Shown here piece after piece: positions 8,005-16,625 of a stretch of DNA of 64,000 nt. Made by a program: the position numbers and the translations under genes. The stretch's first letter is position 1; each line of letters opens with the position of its first letter. This DNA is from JAHFRG01 sp036522275 (GTDB taxonomy: Bacteria > Pseudomonadota > Gammaproteobacteria > Burkholderiales > JAHFRG01): assembly GCA_036522275.1 (NCBI GenBank), contig DATDGC010000073.1, positions 1 to 64,000 on the forward strand, in the 5' to 3' direction. A model generated the notes under the pieces. That model was not told the origin of the DNA. It was given only the letters and a program-made list of their open reading frames with translations, and did no database searches.

Positions 8005-8263
8005 CTCAATAATACCCGCGTGATGCGTTGCGGGCCAGAAAGCGATGACTGCAAGGCACGAGGAGGCCGCATAGTACTCCTATGCAACGACGAGCAACGC
8101 TGCAGGCGCGGTTTCTGGCCGCAACCCTTTGGGACGAGGCGATTTTAGGCCATTTCGGTGTTGCTCGCTCCTTGTTTAGAATGACCAAACGGCGTTGCTC
8201 GCGCCTAGAACTGGCGCAAAAATCGCCGCCGTCGCACACGTGAGTATTGTTGAGATGAGTGCT
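7996..8263. mobile_element. MITE-like element with 27-bp imperfect ends between mch and the RimK-like gene
   Basis: The left end AGCACTCATCTCAATAATAC, continuing to 8022, is mirrored at the right end by CACGTGAGTATTGTTGAGATGAGTGCT (8237-8263) with about three mismatches. The whole 257-bp gap between the two genes is this element. Its core CCGCAACCCTTTGGGACG (8119-8136), read on the minus strand, matches the core of the GGAACC elements at 39769 and 53369. The ends differ from those of that family. No transposase is encoded, so it would be non-autonomous. One end carries the start codon of the RimK-like gene and the other touches the mch stop. Confidence 0.65.
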
Positions 8264-9284
8264 AGCCACCGGAGCCCCCGAATGAAGCGTCCAGCAACTC
8301 GGCATTGAGTTTGCCGGCGCGGAAGCTGTTGCCGCTCTCCAGACAGCTTACGATGACCTGGGCCGGGGCGAACAGCATCGGATCAATCTTGTAAAAATCA
8401 TATGCGCAATCCTTGAAAATCTGCGCGAAGCGCTTGCCGTAATCGCGCGAAACCGAGCTTGGCAGCTTTTGTGCAAGCTCGCGCGCCTCGCTATCGCCGC
8501 AACTCACGTACAGCTGCACCTGTCCGCCGAACAGGATGGCATCATTGGTGCGTCCCATCGCTTCAACGAAATCTTTGCAAGGCGGCGGCAGCGGCGAGCT
8601 TCCCGCGCCGTCTGCTATGTGCTGGAGCGGAAAACCCAGTGCATGGACTTTGTGCAAAGCCACTTCCAGCACGCGCGCCACGATTTGCACCATGCCGGCG
8701 AGACTGCGCGTTGGTGTCAAAATAAACGTGAGCTTGTCCGCGCCGACCTTGCAATCGCGCATCACTTTTTCCACCACCTCCTGGGGCGGGGACTTGTCCA
8801 CTTCCAGCACCAGGCAGGTACTATCAGCCTGGTCACGGTAGCCAAGCTCGGCGAACAACTCTTCCTTGCAGGCGAGCGAACGTCCCGGCCCGGAACCTAG
8901 AGCATGAAACGCGCTTTTGCCGCTACCGTGCGACAAACTCCATCCCGCATATTGACTGCCTAGGCACGCCAATACCGGGTTGCTGGCATGCACGTTTACT
9001 TGCAGCGACCAGCGCGTAGCGCTTGACGAAAAACTCACTGTGCCAAAACCTCCCATGCAGATTTCGGCGATACGCCGTCCTGCTTCCAGCCCGCCGGCAT
9101 GAGTAATTCCGGCGTCCACGATGGTGTGGTCCTGCGGACCGCGCGTCACGCCAAGGCGCAGCGCTTGATGCTCACGCAACAGCGCTGCAACCAAAGGCGC
9201 TGCTTGACGGTTGACGCTAGGCCACTGCGCGGCCTGCGCGTGCAGAGCCGAACCTTCGGTAATTTCATGACGTGGCGTACTCAC
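8262..9284 (-). CDS. mch: Methenyltetrahydromethanopterin cyclohydrolase
   Basis: A 340-residue enzyme hydrolysing methenyl-H4MPT to 5-formyl-H4MPT, between MtdB and the Fhc complex. Family motifs include DAGITHAGGLEAGRRIAEIC, GGFGTVSF, VHASNPVLACLGSQYAGW, SGPGR-type GSGPGRSLA, and PPPCKDFVEAMGRTNDAILFGG. The GTG at 9284 is chosen because GGAGGA lies six bases upstream and it overlaps the preceding stop as GTGA; longer frames run into that gene. The C-terminus ends FGGSGG, with the stop codon at the border of a mobile-element-like repeat. It belongs to the mtdB - ATP-grasp - mch run. Identification is firm. Confidence 0.95.
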   Translation of the reverse strand: MSTPRHEITEGSALHAQAAQWPSVNRQAAPLVAALLREHQALRLGVTRGPQDHTIVDAGITHAGGLEAGRRIAEICMGGFGTVSFSSSATRWSLQVNVHASNPVLACLGSQYAGWSLSHGSGKSAFHALGSGPGRSLACKEELFAELGYRDQADSTCLVLEVDKSPPQEVVEKVMRDCKVGADKLTFILTPTRSLAGMVQIVARVLEVALHKVHALGFPLQHIADGAGSSPLPPPCKDFVEAMGRTNDAILFGGQVQLYVSCGDSEARELAQKLPSSVSRDYGKRFAQIFKDCAYDFYKIDPMLFAPAQVIVSCLESGNSFRAGKLNAELLDASFGGSGG

Positions 9285-10402
9285 GCAGCTTCCTCCGTTA
9301 TCGCTCTTGCGATGGCTGCTTGCCGCTGTATCAACAGCCGCTTTACCTGCTGCGTCGATGCGCCTTGCGCATGCACCATGCACACCGGCGCGCCTGGCGC
9401 GAAATGACGGTCTGCCCCCGGAATATCGCTTACCCATTCCGGGAATCTCATATTCAGGGATATGCGCAGCGCCCGCTCGGCATATACCATTGCGTGCCCC
9501 CTCATGATTTTGTGCGTGACCACCTGCGCTTGCGGCAATTCACCACGGCAGGCGCGCAGGTGCCAGCCAAACAGGGACTCGGTGCAATCGGCATCATACA
9601 AATCCACGGTTGCGCACGGCCGCGGATTGATTTCCAGCACCCGGTATGCATTGCCGCGCAGCAGAAAATCCATGCCGTTCAACCCCGTGAGGCCGGTTGC
9701 CTGCACCAACTGATCGAGTTTCCGCGCGATCTCCGCTTGTAAAACGGCATCGAGTTTCGCATGGCTGATTGCGCCGGCATAACTAAAAGGTGATCCGGCG
9801 CTGGTGGTCCACTGTTCGTTAAAACCGATAATGTGCGATTTAGTCCCGTCAGCGAGAAAAGTCGCCGACATGCTGCGCCCTGACTCGAGTTTCTGGTAGT
9901 AATGCATTCCGTCCGGTTGTCTGCCTGCGGCCGGCAATACATGAGTTCCTCCGTAGCCGCCGATTTTTTTGGCAAGCCATCCGCAAGCCGGCCGCGGCGG
10001 TGCGAAGCGCACTTCCGGATGCGCCATTTCAAGTTCATCAAGCAGCGCAAAAAATTGCCGCGGGTCTTTAATCCGCGTCACTGTTTCCGCAGTATTACCA
10101 TATAACGGTCTGCCGGCGGCAAGTTGCTTGAGCAGTTGCGGCTGGTCTTCGAAACCCGAGCCGCATATCAGACCGGCGCAGTGCTGCGGCGGGCACAACT
10201 CGTCCGCCGCTTTGAGCAGCGCCGCCGCATCGAAACCTTGTTCATGCTGCGCTACCGCCCGGCTGTGCTGGGCGTAGCGATGCGTATCCAGGTCGTTATA
10301 TAAATCCAGCACCACCACCGGAAAGTCCCCGCGCCGGGCGGATTGCGCCAGCGCCCTGCCGGTAAGCGCGGCGATAAGAAAAGCTTTGTTTTCAGTTGAC
10401 AT
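9281..10402 (-). CDS. ATP-grasp protein between mtdB and mch (H4MPT-linked)
   Basis: A 373-residue ATP-grasp family protein; such a gene commonly accompanies mch in methylotrophs. Visible elements are CGSGFEDQPQLLKQLAAG, WLAKKIGGYGGTHV (the ATP-binding loop), QKLESGRSMSATFLADG, and GLNGMDFLLR with VLEINPRPCATVDLYD, the metal-binding segment. The substrate is not known; it probably forms an amide bond in H4MPT or methylofuran synthesis. The ATG at 10402 overlaps the end of mtdB by 11 bp and its stop overlaps the mch start by 4 bp, so the three genes are almost certainly co-translated. Confidence 0.8.
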   Translation of the reverse strand: MSTENKAFLIAALTGRALAQSARRGDFPVVVLDLYNDLDTHRYAQHSRAVAQHEQGFDAAALLKAADELCPPQHCAGLICGSGFEDQPQLLKQLAAGRPLYGNTAETVTRIKDPRQFFALLDELEMAHPEVRFAPPRPACGWLAKKIGGYGGTHVLPAAGRQPDGMHYYQKLESGRSMSATFLADGTKSHIIGFNEQWTTSAGSPFSYAGAISHAKLDAVLQAEIARKLDQLVQATGLTGLNGMDFLLRGNAYRVLEINPRPCATVDLYDADCTESLFGWHLRACRGELPQAQVVTHKIMRGHAMVYAERALRISLNMRFPEWVSDIPGADRHFAPGAPVCMVHAQGASTQQVKRLLIQRQAAIARAITEEAA

Positions 10403-11300
10403 GTTTACGCGCCAATGCAAACGCTTCGCGGAAATCCAGATACAGCGGTTTTTCCGCCCGCAGCATTTCTTCAAACAGGCCGCGCTGCACCTGGTATTTG
10501 ATATTACCGATCGCCAGCGCGCCAATCCCCACCGCCTTGCGCGAGCCCGCGGCGAGCGGCACACCATCGTCCATCAGGCCGACACCTTCGATGCCGGCGG
10601 GCGGCACAGCGTTGATATCCGCGGCCACCAGCAGGCGCGACGCCTGCTTCAGCAATTGCTGACTCAGAATCTGCACGCCGGCCTTGGCGGTAGCCATCAC
10701 CACTTCCATCCCGGCGATCGCCGCAGATTTGTTATCTTCGGAACTCGCATCCACCGGTTCGGTAGTGGCGCCGTAACGGGCATTGGCGACTTGAGAAGAC
10801 ATGCGCGCACGGTTAGCGCTGCTGTGGCTTGCAATCCTCACCTTGGCTCCCGCTCCGGAAGCCAGCACCGCGGCGGCGGTGCCGACCGGCCCGGTGCCGC
10901 CCATCACCAGCACTTCGCGGCCTTGCAGATCGCAGCGATGCGCGCGTTTCAACTGCCTTTCCACCGCCGCGACCATCGCCGCTGCAGTGGTGAAGGCGCC
11001 TGAAGGATCAGCGAACACCGACACCTCGAACGGCGGCACCATCGCCAGTCTTGCGGCATCCAGCATGTCTGCCGCCATGCCGATTTCGCGTCCACCGATG
11101 AAAATCGCGGTGCGCTTCACGCCATTCGGCCCGCGCGAAAAAATCGTATCCTGAGTAAGCGCCGATACCTGGTCGAGGGTGATATTGGTATACGCCGTCA
11201 CCGCGTTGTACCCGGCGTCATAGGCCATGTTCACATCGAACGGGCTAACATTTGGGGTGGGCGTAATCATGTGCAATAAAAACAAACGAAGTTTCTGCAT
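10392..11300 (-). CDS. mtdB: NAD(P)-dependent methylene-H4MPT dehydrogenase
   Basis: A 302-residue enzyme oxidising methylene-H4MPT to methenyl-H4MPT with NAD or NADP. The N-terminus (LLHMITP, SPFDVNMAYDAGY, TLDQVSALTQDTIFSRGPNG, IFIGG) matches the MtdB type and not MtdA, which is active with methylene-H4F. The nucleotide-binding loop is VLVMGGTGPVGTAAAVLA near residue 130. The start at 11300 is supported by family alignment at LLHMITP and by a nearby AGGAGC, although the spacing is short. It heads the mtdB - ATP-grasp - mch - RimK-like - CitG-like - fae run on the minus strand. Confidence 0.93.
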   Translation of the reverse strand: MQKLRLFLLHMITPTPNVSPFDVNMAYDAGYNAVTAYTNITLDQVSALTQDTIFSRGPNGVKRTAIFIGGREIGMAADMLDAARLAMVPPFEVSVFADPSGAFTTAAAMVAAVERQLKRAHRCDLQGREVLVMGGTGPVGTAAAVLASGAGAKVRIASHSSANRARMSSQVANARYGATTEPVDASSEDNKSAAIAGMEVVMATAKAGVQILSQQLLKQASRLLVAADINAVPPAGIEGVGLMDDGVPLAAGSRKAVGIGALAIGNIKYQVQRGLFEEMLRAEKPLYLDFREAFALARKHVN

Positions 11301-11338
11301 AAGCTCCTAGATATTTGGTCTATCAGATCGTGCCGGTC

Positions 11339-12331
11339 TTACATGCTGCGTTGCTGCAACAGCACCTCTCCGCCGCGATTGCGCGCGGCGCAAACTTTAA
11401 AGCGCAACGCGCTGTCCGCTCCCCAGCGCGCTTCCACTTCCCGCAGCAGACTGCCTGCGCGGATTTCCGAATCCACTACGGCAAAACCGGTCGGCCCCCA
11501 TGAGCTCTGGCCGACGCAATTCACGCCTTGGCTCTCCAGCCAGGCAAGCACTTCGCTCACTTTGCGGCTGGCATAACGTCCGCCCTGTGCCGGAGCAAAA
11601 TGATCGCCCACCACACGCTGTACTTCGCTTACTGCTTTTCCGAATTCCTGAACATCGGCCTCCACCAGCGCCGGCATTAAATGCATCAGTACCAGGCGGC
11701 ACAAATGCGCAGCACTCGCCTCCGGGAATTGCGGCAAGGTGCGAAAGACCTCGGCTTCATCAGTGCCATGCAGGCCCTGTGCCAGCAAATCGAAAATCAG
11801 CAATATCCGCCACTGTGACGGGAAGGTAATACGGCTGGTAATACGCGGCGGCTCGTCGCTTTTGCCGCGGCCTCCGTCAATCAGAAATCCGCCTTCGTCG
11901 AATGCGCCGATACCAATGCCGGAGCGGCATCCACGGTCCAGCACTGCGGCGATTTCCCTGGCGCCGAGATTCAAGTCATACAGACGCGCTGCCGCAATGC
12001 CCGCGGCGATGGCGAGCTGCGTGCCGGAGCCAAGACCGGTGTGCTCGGGTATCGCCTGCACCACCGCCATGCGCACTGCGCCGCGTAACGCCAGTCGCTC
12101 GTGCAGACGACGCAGCACAAGCATCGCGCGCTGCGTTTGCGCACCTTCAACCGAAAACATTGCAGCGCGCTCTGCGTAAATGCGCGTGCTGAATCCTTCG
12201 AGTGTCAAGCCCAGGCTGCCGAAGCGGCGGCCGGTGGCACCGTTCAAGTCCATGAACCCAAGGTGCAAGCGCGCCGGAGCCTCCACGACTACGCTCTGGG
12301 CTTCCTTATCAGTATTCAGCAAGCCATTCAT
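11339..12331 (-). CDS. Beta-ribofuranosylaminobenzene 5'-phosphate synthase
   Basis: A 330-residue GHMP-superfamily protein. It joins p-aminobenzoate (or hydroxybenzoate) to PRPP with release of CO2 and pyrophosphate, the first step that commits pterin synthesis to the methanopterin type. Seen are APARLHLGFMDLNGATGRRFGSLG at the N-terminus, the glycine-rich GHMP loop PEHTGLGSGTQLAIAAG near residue 93, and VNCVGQSSWGPTGFAV late. PABA from the pabB product in the same cluster is its likely co-substrate. It lies just upstream of mtdB with a 38-bp gap, suggesting one transcript, and is divergent from fhcB. Confidence 0.9.
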   Translation of the reverse strand: MNGLLNTDKEAQSVVVEAPARLHLGFMDLNGATGRRFGSLGLTLEGFSTRIYAERAAMFSVEGAQTQRAMLVLRRLHERLALRGAVRMAVVQAIPEHTGLGSGTQLAIAAGIAAARLYDLNLGAREIAAVLDRGCRSGIGIGAFDEGGFLIDGGRGKSDEPPRITSRITFPSQWRILLIFDLLAQGLHGTDEAEVFRTLPQFPEASAAHLCRLVLMHLMPALVEADVQEFGKAVSEVQRVVGDHFAPAQGGRYASRKVSEVLAWLESQGVNCVGQSSWGPTGFAVVDSEIRAGSLLREVEARWGADSALRFKVCAARNRGGEVLLQQRSM

Positions 12332-12630
12332 TATCTTGTGATTTCAATCCGGAAAGGTTCAGCAACTATCATGCCACCGGTTTTCTCATTGTATTTCAAG
12401 CCGGTCATGGCAGTCCAAAAGTCTATTTGCAATACGCGCGGAGCAGTGTGTCACTTTATCAGCGCATGGTGGCTCGTTTTGCTGCACTACCGTGCGATGG
12501 ATATATGCTTAATATACAGCAAATTTTCGGCGGCTTGTGCTGCGCCGTGCGCCTACCCAAACATTAGGTCTTGGCATAGTATGTGCCTTTACCAATACAA
12601 TCCGCCGCTGGCGGCAAGCGGAATCTCTTC
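12332..12630. promoter_or_regulatory. Divergent promoter region between the RFAP synthase gene and fhcB
   Basis: This 299-bp gap separates two divergent transcription units and must hold promoters for both. It is more AT-rich than its flanks, notably around 12498-12530 (ATGGATATATGCTTAATATA). I cannot assign -35/-10 boxes or an operator with confidence. The fhcB side has no strong ribosome-binding site; GGCGGCAAGCGGAA before the ATG at 12631 is the best candidate. Confidence 0.45.
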
Positions 12631-13905
12631 ATGACGCAACTTTTATCTCCCGGAGTATGGGACGAAGTACCGTGCCCGTTTTGCGGACTCGCATGCGATG
12701 ATCTACGCGTCGCCGCGCAACCCGGCAAGCTTGAAGTCATCGCCAACGGCTGCCCTGTCAGCGCCAAGGCATTTGCCGGGCTAAGTTCCTCGAAAGCGAT
12801 TGCTCCGCGCATCGCAGGAAAAACCGCTTCGCTTAAAAACGCCGTGGCAGCGGCTGCGGTTATTCTCAGCAAAGCAAAACAACCGCTGCTCGCGGGCCTG
12901 GGCACTGATGTGGCGGGAATGCGCGCGCTGATGCAAATCGCCGACCGCATAGGCGCAGTGGTGGACCACATGAACAGCGCTTATTTCATGAGTAATGTGC
13001 TGGCGTTGCAGGATGGCGGCTGGCTCACCACCACTTTGAGCGAAGTGAAAAACCGCGTGGATTTGCTGGTGATTGCCGGCACCGATGTGGCGAGCCGTTT
13101 TCCGCGCTTTTTCGAGCGCTATATCTGGAACCGCGACGCGCTGTTTGGCAGCAATACCCGCGAAGTCGTGTACCTGGGACGCGGACTGGATACTCAAGCG
13201 GGTACCGCCCCCGACGGGCGTAAACCGACCGTCATCGCCTGCGACGTCACGCGCATCGGCGAAATAGCAGGCGCGCTGCGCTGCCTTATCGCCGGCCGGC
13301 ATATGCAGATTGACCCAGTTGCGGGCGTACCGTTATCCGAATTGCAGCAGCTTGCCAAACGCATGCAAAACGCACGCTATGGGGTACTCGCCTGGGCTGC
13401 CGCAGATTTTGATTTCAAGCATGCGGAGCTTACCGTGCAAAGCCTGTGCGAGCTGGTGAAGGATTTGAACCGCGGCACGCGCTTTTCCGGTCTTCCATTG
13501 GGCGGCAATGAAGGCGACGTGACCGCCAACCAGGTGTGCAGCTGGCAAAGCGGCTTCCCTTTACGCACTGGTTTTGGGAGCGGGCACCCTGATTATGATC
13601 CGCGTCATTTCTCTGCCAACCGCATGCTGCAGAAAAACGAAGCGGACGCGCTGTTGTGGGTTTCCAGCTTCAACGAGAAACGCACGCCGCCCGAAACCGC
13701 CGTTCCCACTGCGGTGCTCGGGCGCAGCGGCATGAGTTTCATCAAGGAACCGGACGTTTACATACCGGTCGCCACCCCGGGAATTGATCATTCCGGACAT
13801 GTTTACCGCACTGATAACGTGGTGGCGCTGCCGCTAAGGAAGCTTCGCGAGAATGCGCTGCCTTCCGTGGCCCAGGTTGTCGCCGAAATTGAAAAAGCGT
13901 TGTAA
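12631..13905 (+). CDS. fhcB: Formyltransferase/hydrolase complex subunit B
   Basis: A 424-residue homologue of formylmethanofuran dehydrogenase subunit B. In aerobic methylotrophs the Fhc complex uses only the formyltransferase and hydrolase activities to release formate, and FhcB is regarded as a structural relic without a working molybdopterin site. The N-terminal CPFCGLACDDL (Cys15, 18, 22) resembles the cluster-binding motif of the archaeal subunit, and GCPVS supplies another Cys. The start at 12631 (MTQLL) fits the family; an upstream ATG at 12583 is possible but adds a basic tail. It is the first gene of fhcB-A-D-C, followed by fhcA after 8 bp. Confidence 0.93.
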   Translation: MTQLLSPGVWDEVPCPFCGLACDDLRVAAQPGKLEVIANGCPVSAKAFAGLSSSKAIAPRIAGKTASLKNAVAAAAVILSKAKQPLLAGLGTDVAGMRALMQIADRIGAVVDHMNSAYFMSNVLALQDGGWLTTTLSEVKNRVDLLVIAGTDVASRFPRFFERYIWNRDALFGSNTREVVYLGRGLDTQAGTAPDGRKPTVIACDVTRIGEIAGALRCLIAGRHMQIDPVAGVPLSELQQLAKRMQNARYGVLAWAAADFDFKHAELTVQSLCELVKDLNRGTRFSGLPLGGNEGDVTANQVCSWQSGFPLRTGFGSGHPDYDPRHFSANRMLQKNEADALLWVSSFNEKRTPPETAVPTAVLGRSGMSFIKEPDVYIPVATPGIDHSGHVYRTDNVVALPLRKLRENALPSVAQVVAEIEKAL

Positions 13906-13913
13906 TTCCGCTG

Positions 13914-15581
13914 ATGCTTACTAAACTTAATGGCGGCAAAATCTACGACCCCGCCAATCAGGTCAACGGCGAAGTGCACCATGTATTTATTCGCGACGGC
14001 CGTATTGTCGCCGCGCCCACTTCCGACGAGCGGGTGGAGCGCGAGTACGATGTTTCCGGCAGAATCGTGATGGCGGGAGCGATAGATCTACACACCCATA
14101 TCGGCGGCGGCAAAGTGAATATCGCGCGTAACATGCTGCCCGAAGACCATCGCGGCGATATCGTTGAACGTACTCCGCTCACCCGTTCCGGCTGCGGTCA
14201 TGCCGTGCCTTCCACGCTAACCACGGGATACCGTTATGCCGAGATGGGCTATACCGCGTGCTTCGAACCGGCGATGCTGCCGGTGAATGCGCGCCAGGCG
14301 CACATGGAAATGGGCGACACGCCCATCGTCGACAAGGGCGGCTATGCCTTGCTTGGAAGCGATGATTTCCTGCTGCGCATGCTGGCTGCCAAATCCGACC
14401 AAAAAGCAATCAACGATTATGTGGCATGGACGCTCAATGCCGCGCACTGCATCGGCATCAAAGTGGTGAATCCGGGGGGCATCTCCGCGTTCAAATTCAA
14501 CCAGCGCAAACTGGATGTGGACGAGGAGCATGTGTATTACCATGTTACGCCGCGACGGATACTCAAAATCCTCACGCAGGCGCTCAGCGACATCGGCGTG
14601 CCGCATCCGCTGCATGTGCATGGAAGCAATCTCGGCGTGCCGGGCAATGTGGAGACCACGTTGGAAACCATAAAAGCGGCCGAAGGCCTGCCGATGCACC
14701 TCACACACATCCAGTTCCACAGCTACGACACCGAGGGAGACCGGAAATTTTCTTCCGGCGCGGCGCGCGTGGCCGAAGTCATCAACCACAACAAAAATAT
14801 TTCCGCAGATGTCGGACAAATCATGTTCGGCCAGACCGTGACTGCTTCCGGCGATACCATGGCGCAGTACCGCAACGCGCCGCATGGCCATCCGCAAAAA
14901 TGGGTGGTGATGGACATCGAGTGCGACGCCGGCTGCGGCGTGGTGCCATTCCGCTATCGCGACAAGAATTTCGTCAATGCATTGCAGTGGGCTATCGGCC
15001 TGGAAATTTTCCTGATGGTCAACGACCCGTGGCGCATTTTCCTCACCACCGATCATCCCACCGGCGCGCCCTTCATGAGCTACCCTCACCTGATTAAACT
15101 GCTCATGGACAAAACTTATCGAAACAACACCCTTGCCGCCATCAACCCCGATGCTGCGGCAATGAGCACGCTGGCGAGCCTTACGCGTGAATATACTCTC
15201 TATGAAATCGCCATCATGACGCGGGCTGCGCCGGCAAAAATCCTCGGCCTTGCCGACCGCGGGCATCTCGGGCCGGGCGCTGCCGCCGATATCACCGTCT
15301 ACAGCGAAGATGCCGACAAGGAAAGAATGTTCGCCAAGCCCGATTATGTGTTTAAGGATGGCGAGCTGGTGGCGCAAAACGGCAAGATCGTCAAAGTCAC
15401 CCGGGGCAATACGCACGTGGTGAAACCCGAGTTCGATAAAAGCATCGAAAAGCAGCTTAAATCCTATTTCGAGCGCTACCAAACAATACGCATGGACAAC
15501 TTCAAGATTAGCGACGACGAGATGTACGAATTCGGGCACGGCAACAAACTCTTGCTGCATCCCTGCAGGAAAAACGGGTAA
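13914..15581 (+). CDS. fhcA: Formyltransferase/hydrolase complex subunit A (formylmethanofuran hydrolase)
   Basis: A 555-residue amidohydrolase-fold enzyme that hydrolyses formyl-methylofuran to formate. The metal-binding HTH motif is at His60 and His62 (AIDLHTHIGGGKVNIAR), and GIKVVNPGGISAFKFNQRK follows in the middle. HVHGSNLGVPGNVETT and LTTDHPTGAPFMSYPHLIKL supply later active-site residues. The length matches known FhcA proteins. It lies 8 bp after fhcB. A large antisense open frame overlaps it but has no family features. Then come 147 bp of repeats before fhcD, unusual inside an fhc operon. Confidence 0.95.
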   Translation: MLTKLNGGKIYDPANQVNGEVHHVFIRDGRIVAAPTSDERVEREYDVSGRIVMAGAIDLHTHIGGGKVNIARNMLPEDHRGDIVERTPLTRSGCGHAVPSTLTTGYRYAEMGYTACFEPAMLPVNARQAHMEMGDTPIVDKGGYALLGSDDFLLRMLAAKSDQKAINDYVAWTLNAAHCIGIKVVNPGGISAFKFNQRKLDVDEEHVYYHVTPRRILKILTQALSDIGVPHPLHVHGSNLGVPGNVETTLETIKAAEGLPMHLTHIQFHSYDTEGDRKFSSGAARVAEVINHNKNISADVGQIMFGQTVTASGDTMAQYRNAPHGHPQKWVVMDIECDAGCGVVPFRYRDKNFVNALQWAIGLEIFLMVNDPWRIFLTTDHPTGAPFMSYPHLIKLLMDKTYRNNTLAAINPDAAAMSTLASLTREYTLYEIAIMTRAAPAKILGLADRGHLGPGAAADITVYSEDADKERMFAKPDYVFKDGELVAQNGKIVKVTRGNTHVVKPEFDKSIEKQLKSYFERYQTIRMDNFKISDDEMYEFGHGNKLLLHPCRKNG

Positions 15582-15595
15582 AACCTTTTACCGCG

Positions 15596-15640
15596 GAGGA
15601 CGCAGAGGACGCAGAGGAAGCAGAGGAAGCAGAGGAAGCA
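15596..15640 (+). repeat. Tandem 9-bp repeat between fhcA and fhcD
   Basis: Five tandem 9-mers (GAGGACGCA twice, then GAGGAAGCA three times) are followed by GAGAAAACC. A roughly inverted counterpart (GTTTTCCTCCGCGTCCTTTG and CGACCTCTGCGGTGAA) lies at about 15668-15706, so the 147-bp gap could fold into a long hairpin. Similar CGCAGAGGACGCAGAGG sequences are widespread as intergenic repeats. The position inside the fhc operon may weaken or modulate expression of fhcD and fhcC. Confidence 0.75.
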
Positions 15641-15728
15641 GAGAAAACCTTGCATAAATTTTCATGGTTTTGTTTTCCTCCGCGTCCTTTGCGACCTCTG
15701 CGGTGAATGCTTTGCAGTTAATACTTTT

Positions 15729-16625
15729 ATGGTCATTAACGGCGTCACCATAGACGACACCTTTGCCGAAGCCTTTGGCATGAAGGCGACCCGCGTCATC
15801 ATCACCGCCCACAATCTCAAATGGGCGTATCACGCGGCCACCGCGGCCACCGGTTTCGCCACTTCAGTAATCGCCTGCGGCTGTGAGGCGGGAATCGAGC
15901 GCAAGCTCGAGCCTGATGAGACTAAGGACGGGCGCCCCGGTGCGGCGATATTGCTGTTCGCCATCTCGGGAAAGGAACTGGCTAAGCAGCTGGAGCGGCG
16001 CGTCGGCCAATGCGTGCTCACCTCTCCCACCAGCGCCGCGTTTGCCGGTATAACCGAAGGCGAGCCGTTGCCATTGGGGAAAAACCTGCGTTACTTCGGC
16101 GACGGCTTCCAGTCCTCCAAGCTGATTGGCGGCAAACGCCTGTGGCGCGTGCCGGTGATGGATGGTGAATTCCTGTGTGAAGAAACCACCGGCATGACGA
16201 AAGCGGTGGGTGGGGGCAATTTCCTGATTCTGGCGGAATCGCTGGCGCAGGCGCTCGCCGCTGGCGAAGCGGCCATCGAAGCCATGCGCAAAGTGCCCAA
16301 CGTCATCATGCCTTTCCCCGGCGGCATCGTGCGCTCCGGGTCAAAAGTCGGTTCCAAATACAAGGCGCTCATGGCTTCCACCAACGATGCGTTTTGCCCG
16401 ACCATTCGCGGCATCACCCAATCCGAATTGTCTGAAGGCATCGAGGCGGTGCTGGAAATCGTGATTGACGGCCTCAACGAGCCTGATGTGCGCAATGCCA
16501 TGCGAGCCGGCATCTCCGCCGCGTGCGCGCTGGGGGCAAAAAACGGTATACGCCGCATCACCGCAGGCAACTATGGCGGCAAGCTGGGGCAGTTTCATTT
16601 TCATTTGCGTCAAATCATGTCATGA
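15729..16625 (+). CDS. fhcD: Formylmethanofuran:H4MPT formyltransferase
   Basis: A 298-residue Ftr-family enzyme, the expected length. It moves the formyl group from formyl-H4MPT to methylofuran within the Fhc complex, the reverse of the methanogenic direction. Signature segments are INGVTIDDTFAEAFGMKATR at the N-terminus, AATGFATSVIACGCEAGIER, RYFGDGFQSSK, and GSKVGSKYKALMASTNDAFCPT. The stop overlaps the fhcC start by 4 bp (ATGA). It follows the repeat-rich gap after fhcA. Confidence 0.96.
   Translation: MVINGVTIDDTFAEAFGMKATRVIITAHNLKWAYHAATAATGFATSVIACGCEAGIERKLEPDETKDGRPGAAILLFAISGKELAKQLERRVGQCVLTSPTSAAFAGITEGEPLPLGKNLRYFGDGFQSSKLIGGKRLWRVPVMDGEFLCEETTGMTKAVGGGNFLILAESLAQALAAGEAAIEAMRKVPNVIMPFPGGIVRSGSKVGSKYKALMASTNDAFCPTIRGITQSELSEGIEAVLEIVIDGLNEPDVRNAMRAGISAACALGAKNGIRRITAGNYGGKLGQFHFHLRQIMS

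Noticed and set aside
14217..15560. Long open frame antisense to fhcA (447 codons)
   Set aside because: It mirrors the reading-frame bias of a GC-rich gene on the other strand, has no family motifs, and fhcA is unmistakable there.
15596..15640. Possible small CRISPR-like array
   Set aside because: Units are 9 bp with no spacers; this is a simple tandem repeat.
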